The position numbers and the translations under genes are program-made. Below are positions 46,224 to 55,227 of a DNA stretch of 59,391 nucleotides, in pieces (position 1 is the stretch's first letter; each line of letters begins with the position of its first letter). Source of the stretch: an uncultured Pseudomonadota bacterium (GTDB taxonomy: Bacteria > Myxococcota_A > UBA796 > SXON01). The notes below the pieces were generated by a model. That model was not told the DNA's origin, ran no database searches, and saw only the letters and a program-made list of their open reading frames with translations. The stretch covers positions 1-59,391 of the forward strand of contig CAISIK010000211.1 of assembly GCA_903885375.1 (NCBI GenBank). Direction: 5' to 3'.

Positions 46224-48389
46224 TCAGCCGACGCGGTGGCTCTGCCCGGTGCTCTCCACGAGCTCGTAGAGCGAGTGGTTGTAGCAGCCGGCCGTGCAGC
46301 CCGCGCCCCACAGCCGCTCGCGGTACCGTTGCACCTCCGGGCTCCGCCAGAGCTCGCCGAGCGGCGCCTGGAAGACGTTCCCCACCTTGAGGCCCTCCCC
46401 GCCCCACACGCAGCAGGGGAGGAGGTCGCCGCGGTAGGTCACGCCGAACTGGTCGACCAACCCGAGGCACCGCACTGGGCCGGTTTCGCCGGCATGGTAG
46501 CGCAGCGACTCCGCGTAGTAGTGCGCCTTTCGGGCGACTTCGGCATCGCGACCGGCGAGAGTGTCCAGCGCCTGGAGCCAGGCGGCCTTGTCCTCCTCGG
46601 TGGTGAGGTAGAGCTCGGGCGCGTCGTTCACGGGCCAGAAGTCGAAGCGTGCGCCCGCCGCGCGCACCCGGTCGTACACCTCCACCAGCTCGCGCACGTT
46701 CTGGTTGGTCACGGTGAAGTACACCGCGGTGTCCACCCGTCCGTCGTGGATCGTGCGCACGAGCTGCGCCCAGGTGCGTTTGAACGCGCCCGCCTGGCCA
46801 CGCAGCCGATCGTGGGTTTCGGGCAGCCCGTCGAGGGAGAAGCTCATCGAGGTGAGGCCCGCCCCGACGAGCATTTCGAGGTGACGGTCGACGAGGGTGC
46901 CGTTCGTGGTCACGTTCACCGCCATGCCGAGCGCGCGCGCGTGCCGCACCAGCGTGGGCAGATCGGGGTGGAGGAGCGGCTCGCCGCCGGTGAGCACGAG
47001 CACCTTCGTGCCGATTCCCGCGGCCTCGTCGACCACCCGGAGGGCCTGCGGCAGGGGCACGTTCTCGGGGCGGTCCCACAGGTCGCAGAAGGTGCAGCGC
47101 AGGTTGCAGCCACGGTTCACGAGGAAGAGCAACGTGAGGGGCTTGCTCGGCACCCGCGGGGGCAGGTGCGCCTCGATCGAGGGCCGCGGCACGAAGTCGG
47201 CGCCGCGCCCGCGGTGGATGCTGCGGTAGCTGCGGGTCACCTCGCTCCAGTCGCGGGCAGCGGCGAAGGCCCTCGCCGACCGGCCGAGCCGCTCGCGCAG
47301 GTCGGGATCGGCCAGCGCCCGGAGCACGGCGGCCGGGAGGGCCTCGCCCTCGGCGAGCAGCAGCTCCTGTTCGTGCCGCACGCCCAGCCCCTCCGCGCCG
47401 AGCGGCGTGCTCACCACGGCGCGGGCGGCCGCGAAGTACTCGAGGAGCTTCATGCGGGTGCCGCCGCCGGCGAAGAGCGGGCACACGCACAGGTCGGCCG
47501 ACGCGATCACCACCGGGAGGTCGTCCAGCGGGCCGGTGAAGCGGAGGCGATCGCTCGCGTACTGCACGGGGGCGCCCATGCCGCCCACGAGGATCGAGGC
47601 CTCGAGCGGCAGCACCGGGAGCAGGCGCTCGGCGAGGAAGCGCACGGCCTCGGTGTTCGGCGCGTAGTGGAGCGTGCCGTGGAAGAACACCACGGGCCCC
47701 GGAGGCAGGCCGTAGCGGGCGCGAAGGTCGGTGCGGGCGCCCTGGTACCGGCCCACGTCCACCCCATGCGGCACCACCCAGCCACGCCCGCCCAGGCGCA
47801 CGCGGTCCTCCTCCGAGAGCACGATGAGCTCGTCCACCGAGCGGACCAAGGCCTCCTCCACGGCCCGCAGGCGCAGCAGCACGCGCCGCGAGAGGCCCGC
47901 CATCTGCCGCAGGCGGTCGTGCTCCACGTTGTGCTCCACCAGCACGCTGCGGCCCCCGAGGAGCCGCGAGGCGATCACGGCGGGCACCGCATACCCGGGG
48001 AACTCGGCCTGGTAGACGTCGATCCGCTCGCGCAGGCCCACGTAGAGCACCCGGGCCCACCATGCCGGGTCGACGAGGGGGCGGTACAGGAATATCTCTT
48101 CCGGCGGGTACCCGATCGTGCCCAGCCACTGCTCGAAGCGGGCCTGATCGCGCAGGAAGGGCAGCTCCTGGATGGCGCGGGCGCGGGGACCGTACGAAAT
48201 CCGGCGGAACTGGCCGCCTTCATGGCGGAGGTACGCCTCCCGGTCGTCGCTCACCAGCACCACGCGGTCGCCCGAGGCGGCCAACGCCTCGGCGGTGCGC
48301 ACGATCTTCACGGCGGCGCCGTGGTGCGTCGGAAACAGGTCTCCCCGGGTGAGCAGCGCCACGCGCTGGGCGCCGGCAACAGGCTCCAT
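46224..48389 (-). CDS. GT4-type glycosyltransferase fused to a radical SAM/SPASM enzyme
   Basis: This is an uninterrupted 721-residue frame with two enzymes. Residues ~1-395 are a GT-B/GT4 glycosyltransferase: N-terminal RGDLFPTHHGAAVKIVRTAE, linker and VEHNVEHDRL, the NDP-sugar-binding C-lobe with FHGTLHYAPN, and CPLFAGGGTRMKLLEYFAAAR with its acidic pair. Residues ~410-721 are a radical SAM enzyme with RGCNLRCTFCDLW (Cys-x3-Cys-x2-Cys near residue 427) and LTGGEPLLHPDL. A SPASM-type domain follows (VRCLGL, LPCCVWGG, GCTAGCYNH), giving further Fe-S sites. SPASM enzymes usually modify peptides, sugars or cofactors. The fusion suggests one pathway that both transfers a sugar and performs a radical step, substrate unknown. 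Confidence 0.86.
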   Translation of the reverse strand: MEPVAGAQRVALLTRGDLFPTHHGAAVKIVRTAEALAASGDRVVLVSDDREAYLRHEGGQFRRISYGPRARAIQELPFLRDQARFEQWLGTIGYPPEEIFLYRPLVDPAWWARVLYVGLRERIDVYQAEFPGYAVPAVIASRLLGGRSVLVEHNVEHDRLRQMAGLSRRVLLRLRAVEEALVRSVDELIVLSEEDRVRLGGRGWVVPHGVDVGRYQGARTDLRARYGLPPGPVVFFHGTLHYAPNTEAVRFLAERLLPVLPLEASILVGGMGAPVQYASDRLRFTGPLDDLPVVIASADLCVCPLFAGGGTRMKLLEYFAAARAVVSTPLGAEGLGVRHEQELLLAEGEALPAAVLRALADPDLRERLGRSARAFAAARDWSEVTRSYRSIHRGRGADFVPRPSIEAHLPPRVPSKPLTLLFLVNRGCNLRCTFCDLWDRPENVPLPQALRVVDEAAGIGTKVLVLTGGEPLLHPDLPTLVRHARALGMAVNVTTNGTLVDRHLEMLVGAGLTSMSFSLDGLPETHDRLRGQAGAFKRTWAQLVRTIHDGRVDTAVYFTVTNQNVRELVEVYDRVRAAGARFDFWPVNDAPELYLTTEEDKAAWLQALDTLAGRDAEVARKAHYYAESLRYHAGETGPVRCLGLVDQFGVTYRGDLLPCCVWGGEGLKVGNVFQAPLGELWRSPEVQRYRERLWGAGCTAGCYNHSLYELVESTGQSHRVG

Positions 48390-48403
48390 GCGTCCCCCCT
48401 ACC

Positions 48404-48420
48404 CCGCGCCGGGCGCGCGG
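48404..48420 (-). terminator. 6-bp GC hairpin between the exporter and the fusion gene
   Basis: CCGCGC (48404-48409) and GCGCGG (48415-48420) pair across a 5-base loop, in the 97-base gap between the MFS stop and the fusion-enzyme ATG on the minus strand. It is short and has no T-run, so it may be only a mild attenuator. The rest of the gap shows no clear promoter. Confidence 0.25.
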
Positions 48421-48486
48421 TGAATGTCTTCCTGCGGGATCCGGGTCACGGGGCCGCGGTGGCGCTCACGGCGGGCGGCCAGGGCC

Positions 48487-49698
48487 TCATTCCAGCCGGT
48501 CGACCTGCCGGAGCCGTGGCGCGAGGAGCGCGGCCAGGCCGGCGCTCACCACCGCCACCACGCCACCGAGGAAAGCCGCCGGCACGACCCCGAGCGCCGC
48601 CGCCGCCACGCCCGACTGGAACTGCCCGAGCTCGTTGCTCACCGAAACGAAGAGCCAGTTGACCGTGCTCACCCGCCCGCGCATCTCGTTGGGGGTCTGC
48701 AGCTGCACGATGCAGTGGCGCACCACCACGCTGAACTCGTCGGCGGCGCCGCTCACGGCCAACGCGACGAGGCTCACGACGAGGGTCTCGGACACCGCGA
48801 ACACCGAGATGGCCACGCCGAAGATCACCACCGAGGCGAGCATCAACCAACCCGCCCGGCGCTGGATCGGAAAGCGCCCGATCCACAGGGCGGCCGCCGC
48901 CGCGCCGGCAGCGGGTGCGGCCCGGAGGAGCCCGAGCGCCTCGGGGCCACCGCCGAGGATGTCGCTCGCGTAGATGGGCAGGAGCGCCACCACCCCACCG
49001 AACAGCACGGCCACGAGGTCGAGCGCGATGGCGGCGAAGAGCTCGGGACGGGCGAAAACGAAGCGCATCCCATCGAGCGGGCTGCCGCGGTTCTGCGCGG
49101 TGGTGGCCGGGCCGCTGCGGGGCAGGTTGAACAGGGCCGCGCAGGCGAGGAACGCGCACACCGCCGCGAGGGCATGCACCTTCCACGCGGAGCCCAGCGC
49201 CGCGAAGATGGCCCCGCCGAGCGCCGGGCCGGCAATCGACCCGAGCTGGAACACGGTCGAGGACCAGGTGACGGCGTTGGCGAACCAGGGGCCGGGGGCG
49301 ATGACCGCGAGGATGGACTGGCTGGTGGGCGCCGAGAACGCCCGCGCGAAGCCGATGGCGAAGTTGCAGGCGAGGAGGAGCCCGAGGTCGCGCGAGCCGA
49401 TGTAGTCGAACCACGCGAGGCCCACGGTGGCGGCGCCGATGCCCGCCCAGCAGACGATCAGCAGGTCGCGCCGCTCCACCCGATCGATGACCGTGCCGAT
49501 GAGCGGCCAGAGCAGGAAGGTGGGCGCGAACTGCGCGAGGCCCACGAGGCCGAGGTCGAGCGCCTTGCCGGTGAGCGCGTACACCTGCCACGCCACGGCC
49601 ACGCCCATGATCTGCTGGGCCAGCACCATGAGGATGCGGGCGAACTGGTAGCTCCGGAATGCCGGGAGGGTCAGCGCATCGTAGCGGGCTTCCGACAC
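48487..49698 (-). CDS. Major facilitator superfamily transporter (DHA3/EntS-like exporter)
   Basis: The inner-membrane protein has 403 residues and about 12 predicted helices. N-terminal blocks (FRSYQFARILMVLAQQIMGVAVAWQVYALTG) and the loop-2 motif GTVIDRVERRDLLI are typical of the DHA3 exporters that carry siderophores, macrolides or other small molecules. The start is GTG at 49698. It lies 97 bases upstream of the glycosyltransferase/radical-SAM fusion on the same strand, so it could export a product of that enzyme, but a hairpin lies between them. It is divergent from the PfaD-like gene. Confidence 0.88.
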   Translation of the reverse strand: MSEARYDALTLPAFRSYQFARILMVLAQQIMGVAVAWQVYALTGKALDLGLVGLAQFAPTFLLWPLIGTVIDRVERRDLLIVCWAGIGAATVGLAWFDYIGSRDLGLLLACNFAIGFARAFSAPTSQSILAVIAPGPWFANAVTWSSTVFQLGSIAGPALGGAIFAALGSAWKVHALAAVCAFLACAALFNLPRSGPATTAQNRGSPLDGMRFVFARPELFAAIALDLVAVLFGGVVALLPIYASDILGGGPEALGLLRAAPAAGAAAAALWIGRFPIQRRAGWLMLASVVIFGVAISVFAVSETLVVSLVALAVSGAADEFSVVVRHCIVQLQTPNEMRGRVSTVNWLFVSVSNELGQFQSGVAAAALGVVPAAFLGGVVAVVSAGLAALLAPRLRQVDRLE

Positions 49699-49773
49699 CC
49701 CCCGGCGCTATCCGGTCCTGCCCTCCCCCGCCGGAAACCTGCACCCGTGCCCGCGTGAGGATAGCGGCCGCCG

Positions 49774-51348
49774 GTGAACTCCAGCGCCCCCACCCCCGTC
49801 GCGTTCTCCCCCGCCGACCTCGCAGCCGCCCTCGCGCACGTGCGCGAGCCGCTCCACGTGGTGCGGGAGCCGGGCGGCGGCCGAGTGGGCGTCGTCCGCG
49901 GGGGCGACCCTGCCGCCCACGGCGACTGGCTGGGCACGCTGCCGGCGCTGTACCCCGAGTGGCTGGGCGACCGTTCGTTCACCGAAGCGCATCGCACCCG
50001 TTTCGCCTACTGCACCGGTGCGATGGCCAACGGCATCGCCACCGTCGAGGTGGTCGTGGCCGCGGCGCGCGCGGGCTGCCTCGGCTTCTTCGGCGCGGCC
50101 GGCCTCCTGCCGCACCGTGTGGAAGCCGCGGTCGACCGCCTTGTCGCCGAGCTGGGCGATCGCCCCTTCGGCGTGAACCTGATCCACTCGCCGCAGGAGC
50201 CCCGCGTGGAGGCCGAGGTGGCCGACCTGCTGGTGGCGAAGGGCGTGCGCACCGTGGAGGCCAGCGCCTTCATGCGGATCACGCCGCCGGTCGTGCGTTA
50301 CGCCGCGGCGGGCCTTCGCCGCGACGCCGCCGGGAACATCGTCCGCCACCACCGCATCGTGGCGAAGGTCTCCCGGCCCGAGGTGGCGCGGCAGTACCTC
50401 TCGCCCGCCCCGGCTGCGATGCTCGACATGCTGGTGCGGGAGGGCAAGCTCACCGCCGCGGAGGCCGAGCTCGCCCGGCGCATCCCCGTGGCCGAGGACA
50501 TCACCGTGGAGGCCGACTCCGGCGGGCACACCGACAACCAGCCGCTCGTGGCGATGTTCCCCGTCATCGCGGAGCTCGCGCGCACCCTCGCCCGTGAGCA
50601 CGGCTACGCCTCCGTACCGCGCGTCGGCGCCGCCGGCGGTATCGGCACACCGGCCAGCGCCGCCGCCGCCTTCGGGATGGGCGCCGCCTACGTCCTCACG
50701 GGTTCGGTGAACCAGTCCGCCGTGGAGTCCGGCGTGGCGCCGATCTCGCGCGAGCTGCTCGCCAAGGCCCAGATCGCCGACGTGGCCATGGCGCCCGCGG
50801 CCGACATGTTCGAGATGGGCGTGGAGGTGCAGGTGCTCCGTCGCGGCACGATGTTCGCGGCGCGCGGCGGGCGGCTCCACGAGCTGTACCACCGCTACGA
50901 GGGGCTCGCGGCGCTCCCGCCCGCCGACCGCACCCGCCTCGAAACCGAGGTGTTCCGCGCCCCGCTCGACCAGGTCTGGGCCGACACCGAGCGCTACTTC
51001 GCCGAGCGCGACCCCGCGCAGGTGGCCCGCGCCCTCGCCGAGCCGAAGCACCAGATGGCCCTCGTTTTCCGCTGGTACCTGGGCAAGGCGAGCCGCTGGG
51101 CGATCGACGGCACGCCCGACCGGGTGCTCGACTTCCAGCTCTGGTGCGGGCCCTCGATGGGGGCGTTCAACGACTGGGTGAAGGGGAGCTTCCTCGAAGC
51201 CCCGGCCGCGCGCACCGTCGGCCAGATCGCGCTGAACCTGATGGAGGGCGCTGCCGTCGTCACGCGGGCCAGCCAGCTCCGCACCTTCGGCGCCGCGGTG
51301 CCGGCCGAAGCGTTCGACTACCGTCCCGTGCCGCTCTCGATCGACTGA
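49774..51348 (+). CDS. PfaD-type enoyl reductase (FMN, nitronate-monooxygenase fold)
   Basis: The protein (524 residues) matches the trans-acting enoyl reductase of polyunsaturated fatty acid and trans-AT polyketide synthases. Diagnostic parts are the TIM-barrel start with FAYCTGAMANGIATVEVVVAAARAGCLGFFGAAGL, GVNLIHSPQEPRVE, EDITVEADSGGHTDNQPLV, and GMGAAYVLTGSVNQSAVE (FMN-phosphate region). The C-terminal PfaD-only region (QVWADTERYF, WYLGKASRWAIDG, LWCGPSMGAFNDWVKG) makes the assignment firm. No synthase gene is in the window, so its partner must be elsewhere or beyond the edge of the wider locus. The start is GTG at 49774. Confidence 0.93.
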   Translation: MNSSAPTPVAFSPADLAAALAHVREPLHVVREPGGGRVGVVRGGDPAAHGDWLGTLPALYPEWLGDRSFTEAHRTRFAYCTGAMANGIATVEVVVAAARAGCLGFFGAAGLLPHRVEAAVDRLVAELGDRPFGVNLIHSPQEPRVEAEVADLLVAKGVRTVEASAFMRITPPVVRYAAAGLRRDAAGNIVRHHRIVAKVSRPEVARQYLSPAPAAMLDMLVREGKLTAAEAELARRIPVAEDITVEADSGGHTDNQPLVAMFPVIAELARTLAREHGYASVPRVGAAGGIGTPASAAAAFGMGAAYVLTGSVNQSAVESGVAPISRELLAKAQIADVAMAPAADMFEMGVEVQVLRRGTMFAARGGRLHELYHRYEGLAALPPADRTRLETEVFRAPLDQVWADTERYFAERDPAQVARALAEPKHQMALVFRWYLGKASRWAIDGTPDRVLDFQLWCGPSMGAFNDWVKGSFLEAPAARTVGQIALNLMEGAAVVTRASQLRTFGAAVPAEAFDYRPVPLSID

Positions 51349-51367
51349 AGGGCGGCTCCCGGGGGCG

Positions 51368-53794
51368 CTACCAGCCCTTGATCACGTAGGCCGCGCCGGC
51401 CCCGCTGGCCTGTACGTCGTTGCTCACCGCGCCGATCACCACGTCCTCGCGGCCATCGCCGTCGAGGTCCACGCCGCCGGCCGAGCCCGAACCGAAGTAC
51501 TCATCAGCGGCGGTGCCCCAGAGGGTGAGATCGGCGTTGCTGCCGACCAGGGTCGCGGCGAGGCTCCCCGAGCCGAAGAAGACGAAGGTGGCGCCGGCGT
51601 TGCTGAAGGACGTGTCGTCGCCGTCCGCGCCCACGACGAGCTCATCGCACCCATCCCCGTTGAGGTCGGAATCGAGGGTCAGCGAAGCGCCGAGGTCCCC
51701 GGCGGTGCCGGACACCATCACGTCCGCGTCGGACGCGAGGTACTGCCCGCTGCGCGAGCTGGCGTCGGTGAAGAGCCAGACGCTGCCGTTGGCCTCCGAC
51801 GTGAGGCCGAGATCGAGGTTGCCGTCGCCGTCCACATCGCCCGGGTGCGCAAGGCTGTCCTGCCCGAGGGCGAGGTTGTTGGTGTCGCCCTGGATCTCGA
51901 AGCTGGCGGCATCGGGCGCGACGTCGTCCCAGGCAAGCGATGCGTTGCCGGGAATCACGAAGACCCCGCCGCCGCTGTTCGCGCCCTCGTCGTAGCCTGC
52001 TGCACCGGCAACGATGTCGCCGTAGCCGTCGCCATCGAGGTCCGCCGAGGTGAGCGAGCCGCCGAGGTAGTCGTAGCTGTCGGCACCGTAGATCCGGTCC
52101 TCCGAGTCGCCAAGGTCGGCGTCGCCCGAGAAGGAAGTGAAGATGGCGAGGCTTCCGGCATCGCGATCGTCGCTGTTGTCGTAGTCGGAGCCCACGACGG
52201 TCTCGGCGAGGCCATCGCCATCGAGGTCGACCAACGCGCCGAGCGCGGTGTCATCCGCATAGCTGTCGCTGTCACTGACGAACGTGGCGTCGGCGTTGGA
52301 CACGCTGATCGCGCCGCTCAGGCCCGAGCCGCCCTCGAAGCCGTAGACCTCCCCGTAGTAGGAGCTGGAGTACTTCCCGCCGACCACGAGGTCGTTCTCG
52401 CCGTCGCCCGTGGCATCCGCGAAGGGCCCGTTCACGTACCGGAGCGGGTAGTAGTAGGAATTGCCCGTGACCGTGGCGGTGTCCGAATCGGTGACCCGGC
52501 CGTTGGCCGCCACGGCATCGGCGCCTTCGACCACCCACGCGTACCCGTAGCCTGAGCCGCTGGCGGCCAGCACCAGATCGTCGAGGCCATCTCCGGTGAT
52601 GTCGGTCGTGCCGGCGATGCCGCCGTGGTCGCCGAGGCCCATGCTCGCCGCCGTGCCGTACAGGATGCCGGATGCGAGGTCGGTGACGACGAAGTCATCC
52701 ACGTAGCCGTTGCAGTCGTTGTCGATGCCGTCCACGCCCGAGAGATTTTCGGCGACGGGGCCGGTCACCGTGGGATCGGTGTCGTTGCAGTCGGTCGGGT
52801 ACTCGACCCCGTCCCCGTCCTGATCGTCGTCGTTGCCCCCGTCACACGCTTGATCCACGCCGTCATACCAGACCTCGGCGGCGCCCGGGTAGGCCGAGGC
52901 GTCGGTGTCGTCACAATCAGCGCCCACCTCCACGCCATCACCGTCCTGGTCGTTGTCGTTGGCGCCGTCGCAGTTGCTGTCCACCCCGTCGTACCAGGCG
53001 TCGGCCGCGCCGGGATGAACGCCGGCGTCGGTGTCGTTGCAGTCGTCCCCGCCGCCGGAGGCGTCCGCGTGGCCGTCGCCATCCTGATCGTAGTCGTCGT
53101 TGCCCGCACAGTCGCTGTCCACGCCGTCGTACCAGGCGTCGGCCGCGCCGGGATGCACGGTCGCATCGGTGTCGTCGCAGTCCTCGTCCACGGCCACGCC
53201 GTCGGCGTCCTGGTCGTCGTCGGCGGCGCCGTCACAATCGGAGTCCACGCCGTCGTACCAGACCTCGGTCGCGCCGGGGTTTACCGCGGCATCGCCATCG
53301 TTGCAGTCCTCGCCGCCGCTGCCCACGCTGCCGTATCCGTCGTGGTCCGCATCCTCCTGCACGCGAGCGGTGACGGGCACCTCCACGAGGCCGCCCGAGA
53401 TCGCGTCCTCGAACACGAGGCTCACCGAGTAGTCACCCCAGGCCGTCGGCGTGAGCGAGGCCGTATGGGTGGCCGACTCGCCGGGCGCGGGCGCCGACGT
53501 GTAGGCGTCGAGCGTCCATGCGTCGGCATGGCCACCGAGAATGGTGACGGTGACGCTCACCTGCCCCGAGCCGATGTTGGTGACCGCCACGGGGGCCGTA
53601 CCCGTCTGCCCGACGAACAGGATCGGGAGCTCGAGGCTGGCGGGAGAGACCGAGATCGCGCCGTCGGAGACCGAGCCCGTGTCGGTGTCCTCGCCATCGA
53701 TGCCTCCTTCCGTCCCCGTGTCCCCGACGGTGAGCTTCGCCTGATCGCAGGCGATCAGCGCGAGCAAGGAGAGCGGGAGGAGCGACGAACGCAT
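51368..53794 (-). CDS. Secreted lipoprotein with MopE-type repeats and FG-GAP propeller
   Basis: This 808-residue protein has a signal peptide ending ALIAC, then an acidic Gly/Thr/Asp linker and an Ig-like domain (about 50-145). About residues 150-375 hold five Asp/Cys repeats of the form DQDGDGV...DCDDTDATVHPGAxDxWYDGVDSDCDG, the MopE-type putative metal-binding motif. The C-terminal half has about seven FG-GAP repeats (GDITGDGLDDLVLAASG, DLNGDGCDELVVGADGD), likely a calcium-binding integrin-alpha-like propeller. It ends AAYVIKGW, without an anchor tail. The ATG at 53794 gives the only sensible signal peptide. Such surface proteins usually mediate adhesion or metal binding. Confidence 0.84.
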   Translation of the reverse strand: MRSSLLPLSLLALIACDQAKLTVGDTGTEGGIDGEDTDTGSVSDGAISVSPASLELPILFVGQTGTAPVAVTNIGSGQVSVTVTILGGHADAWTLDAYTSAPAPGESATHTASLTPTAWGDYSVSLVFEDAISGGLVEVPVTARVQEDADHDGYGSVGSGGEDCNDGDAAVNPGATEVWYDGVDSDCDGAADDDQDADGVAVDEDCDDTDATVHPGAADAWYDGVDSDCAGNDDYDQDGDGHADASGGGDDCNDTDAGVHPGAADAWYDGVDSNCDGANDNDQDGDGVEVGADCDDTDASAYPGAAEVWYDGVDQACDGGNDDDQDGDGVEYPTDCNDTDPTVTGPVAENLSGVDGIDNDCNGYVDDFVVTDLASGILYGTAASMGLGDHGGIAGTTDITGDGLDDLVLAASGSGYGYAWVVEGADAVAANGRVTDSDTATVTGNSYYYPLRYVNGPFADATGDGENDLVVGGKYSSSYYGEVYGFEGGSGLSGAISVSNADATFVSDSDSYADDTALGALVDLDGDGLAETVVGSDYDNSDDRDAGSLAIFTSFSGDADLGDSEDRIYGADSYDYLGGSLTSADLDGDGYGDIVAGAAGYDEGANSGGGVFVIPGNASLAWDDVAPDAASFEIQGDTNNLALGQDSLAHPGDVDGDGNLDLGLTSEANGSVWLFTDASSRSGQYLASDADVMVSGTAGDLGASLTLDSDLNGDGCDELVVGADGDDTSFSNAGATFVFFGSGSLAATLVGSNADLTLWGTAADEYFGSGSAGGVDLDGDGREDVVIGAVSNDVQASGAGAAYVIKGW
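52690..53330. repeat. Internal ~110-bp coding repeats (MopE-type)
   Basis: Five diverged tandem units of about 100-120 bp encode the WYDGVDSDCDG / DQDGDGV Asp/Cys motif of the covering lipoprotein. Unit lengths are multiples of three. The most similar pair lies around 52980-53170, with near-identical 60-bp stretches, which suggests recent duplication or conversion. Confidence 0.8.
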
Positions 53795-53910
53795 TGGGAA
53801 TCCGGGAAGCCAGCAGGGTACCACAGGCATCGCAAACCGGACGAGCGTGCCGCGCGCTGGAGGCCGAAGGGCGAAGGGCGCGAATCGGCGCAGGGCAATA
53901 CTGCATCGAG

Positions 53911-55227
53911 GTGATCGCGCTCGCCCTCCACCTGCTCGGCTGCGCCGAACCGAACCAGCCCACCGGCGTGATCGTGGTGAGCCTCGACACGCTCCGCGCC
54001 GACCGCCTCGGCGCCTGGGGCAACCCGCGGGACCTCACGCCCAACCTCGACCGCTTCGCCGCCGAGAGCGTGACGTTCACCCGGGCCTACGCCCAGTCCA
54101 ACGAGACGTTGTTCAGCCACTCCTCGCTGTTCACCTCGCGTTTCGCCTCCGCGCTCGCGCCGCTCGATCGCAGCTTCCGCCTCTCGCCCGGCGCGCCCAC
54201 GGTGGCGGCGAGCTTCTCCCAGGCGGGCTGGGACACCGCCGCCTTCGTGGCGGGCGGCCACCTCTCCGCGGTCTTCGGCCTCGGGGCGGGTTTCGACAGC
54301 TACGACGACACCGCCGCCTTCGGCTCGCTGCGCGAAACAGGCGGCGCGGCGCTCGCCTGGCTGGACCGGCCCCACCCGGCGCCGTTCTTCCTCTTCGTGC
54401 ACGGCTACGACACGCACGACCGCTACCTGAAGCCCACCCCCTTCGGGTATGCGTTCGCCGACCCGCTGGCGAAGTCGGCGGGTGCCCAGCTCGCGCGCAC
54501 CACCGGGGCCACCTCCGACGTCGTCGGCGGGCGGTACTCCCCCCACCCCGACCGCATCTGGGGGCTGACCGAGGCGCACCCGCGCTTCGAACGTGGGCGC
54601 GACATCGCTTCCGCCGACCCGGAGGCCCGGCCGCTCTCGCAGGAGGACGTGGCCCACATCGCCCAGGTCTACGATGGCTCGGTGGCCTGGGCCGACGCCT
54701 GCTTCGGCCTGTTCATGGCGGGCCTCGACGCCCGCGGCCTGCTCGACGAGGTGGCGATCGTCGTGCTCTCCGACCACGGCGAGGAGCTTGGCGAGGCGGG
54801 TGTCTTCAACCACCACTACAGCATGAGCGACGCCGTCACCCAGGTGCCGCTGATGGTGCGACTGCCGGGCGGACGGGAGGGCGGCCGGCGCGTGGACGGC
54901 CTCGTGGAGCTCCTCGACGTGGCGCCGACCCTGCTCGACCTCGCCGGGCTCCCCGAGCTGCCCGGCGCCCTCGGTCGGAGCCTCGTGCCGGCGTTCACGG
55001 GGTCGGGGTGGACGGGGCGCGCCGTGGCGAGGACCGAAGGGGAGCTGCGCCTGCTCTCCGTCCGCGGCCCGGCCGCCCGCCTCACCGCGGAGGGCCTCCG
55101 CGTGGAGAACCCCTTCGCGCCCGCCCTGCTCGAGGTGGCGCCCATCGACGGCGTCTCGCTCCACCTCGAAGGCCAGCCGACGGAGGGCCCGACCCTCCGC
55201 GCCGCGCTGGTAGAGCTGGCGCGATGA
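53911..55227 (+). CDS. Sulfatase-fold lipoprotein 1 (Thr at the nucleophile site)
   Basis: The protein has about 438 residues and a lipobox LLGC (Cys11). It has the alkaline-phosphatase/sulfatase fold: VVSLDTLRADRLG at the N-terminus (metal Asp26), LFVHGYDTHDRY, and VVLSDHGEELGE (metal Asp/His) in the C-lobe. The residue aligned with the sulfatase formylglycine Cys/Ser is Thr66, in SNETLFSHSSLFTSR; the canonical Cys-x-Pro-x-Arg is absent. So it would not receive formylglycine and could use Thr directly, as phospho-transferases of this superfamily do. The GTG at 53911 was chosen because it begins the signal peptide; the frame is open upstream without one. It overlaps the EF-hand gene as ATGA. 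Confidence 0.83.
   Translation: MIALALHLLGCAEPNQPTGVIVVSLDTLRADRLGAWGNPRDLTPNLDRFAAESVTFTRAYAQSNETLFSHSSLFTSRFASALAPLDRSFRLSPGAPTVAASFSQAGWDTAAFVAGGHLSAVFGLGAGFDSYDDTAAFGSLRETGGAALAWLDRPHPAPFFLFVHGYDTHDRYLKPTPFGYAFADPLAKSAGAQLARTTGATSDVVGGRYSPHPDRIWGLTEAHPRFERGRDIASADPEARPLSQEDVAHIAQVYDGSVAWADACFGLFMAGLDARGLLDEVAIVVLSDHGEELGEAGVFNHHYSMSDAVTQVPLMVRLPGGREGGRRVDGLVELLDVAPTLLDLAGLPELPGALGRSLVPAFTGSGWTGRAVARTEGELRLLSVRGPAARLTAEGLRVENPFAPALLEVAPIDGVSLHLEGQPTEGPTLRAALVELAR

Noticed and set aside
46200..48490. A RiPP precursor peptide gene next to the radical SAM enzyme
   Set aside because: The gaps on both sides are 19 and 97 bases and hold no small frame with a ribosome-binding site and a Cys- or repeat-rich peptide.
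46236..48662. An 808-codon plus-strand open frame across the fusion-enzyme gene
   Set aside because: It runs antisense to a protein with clear glycosyltransferase and radical-SAM motifs and has no recognisable domain itself.
53794..53910. An upstream start for sulfatase-fold gene 1 near 53794
   Set aside because: The added ~39 residues are Arg/Ala-rich without a signal peptide, whereas GTG at 53911 begins a proper lipoprotein signal ending LLGC.
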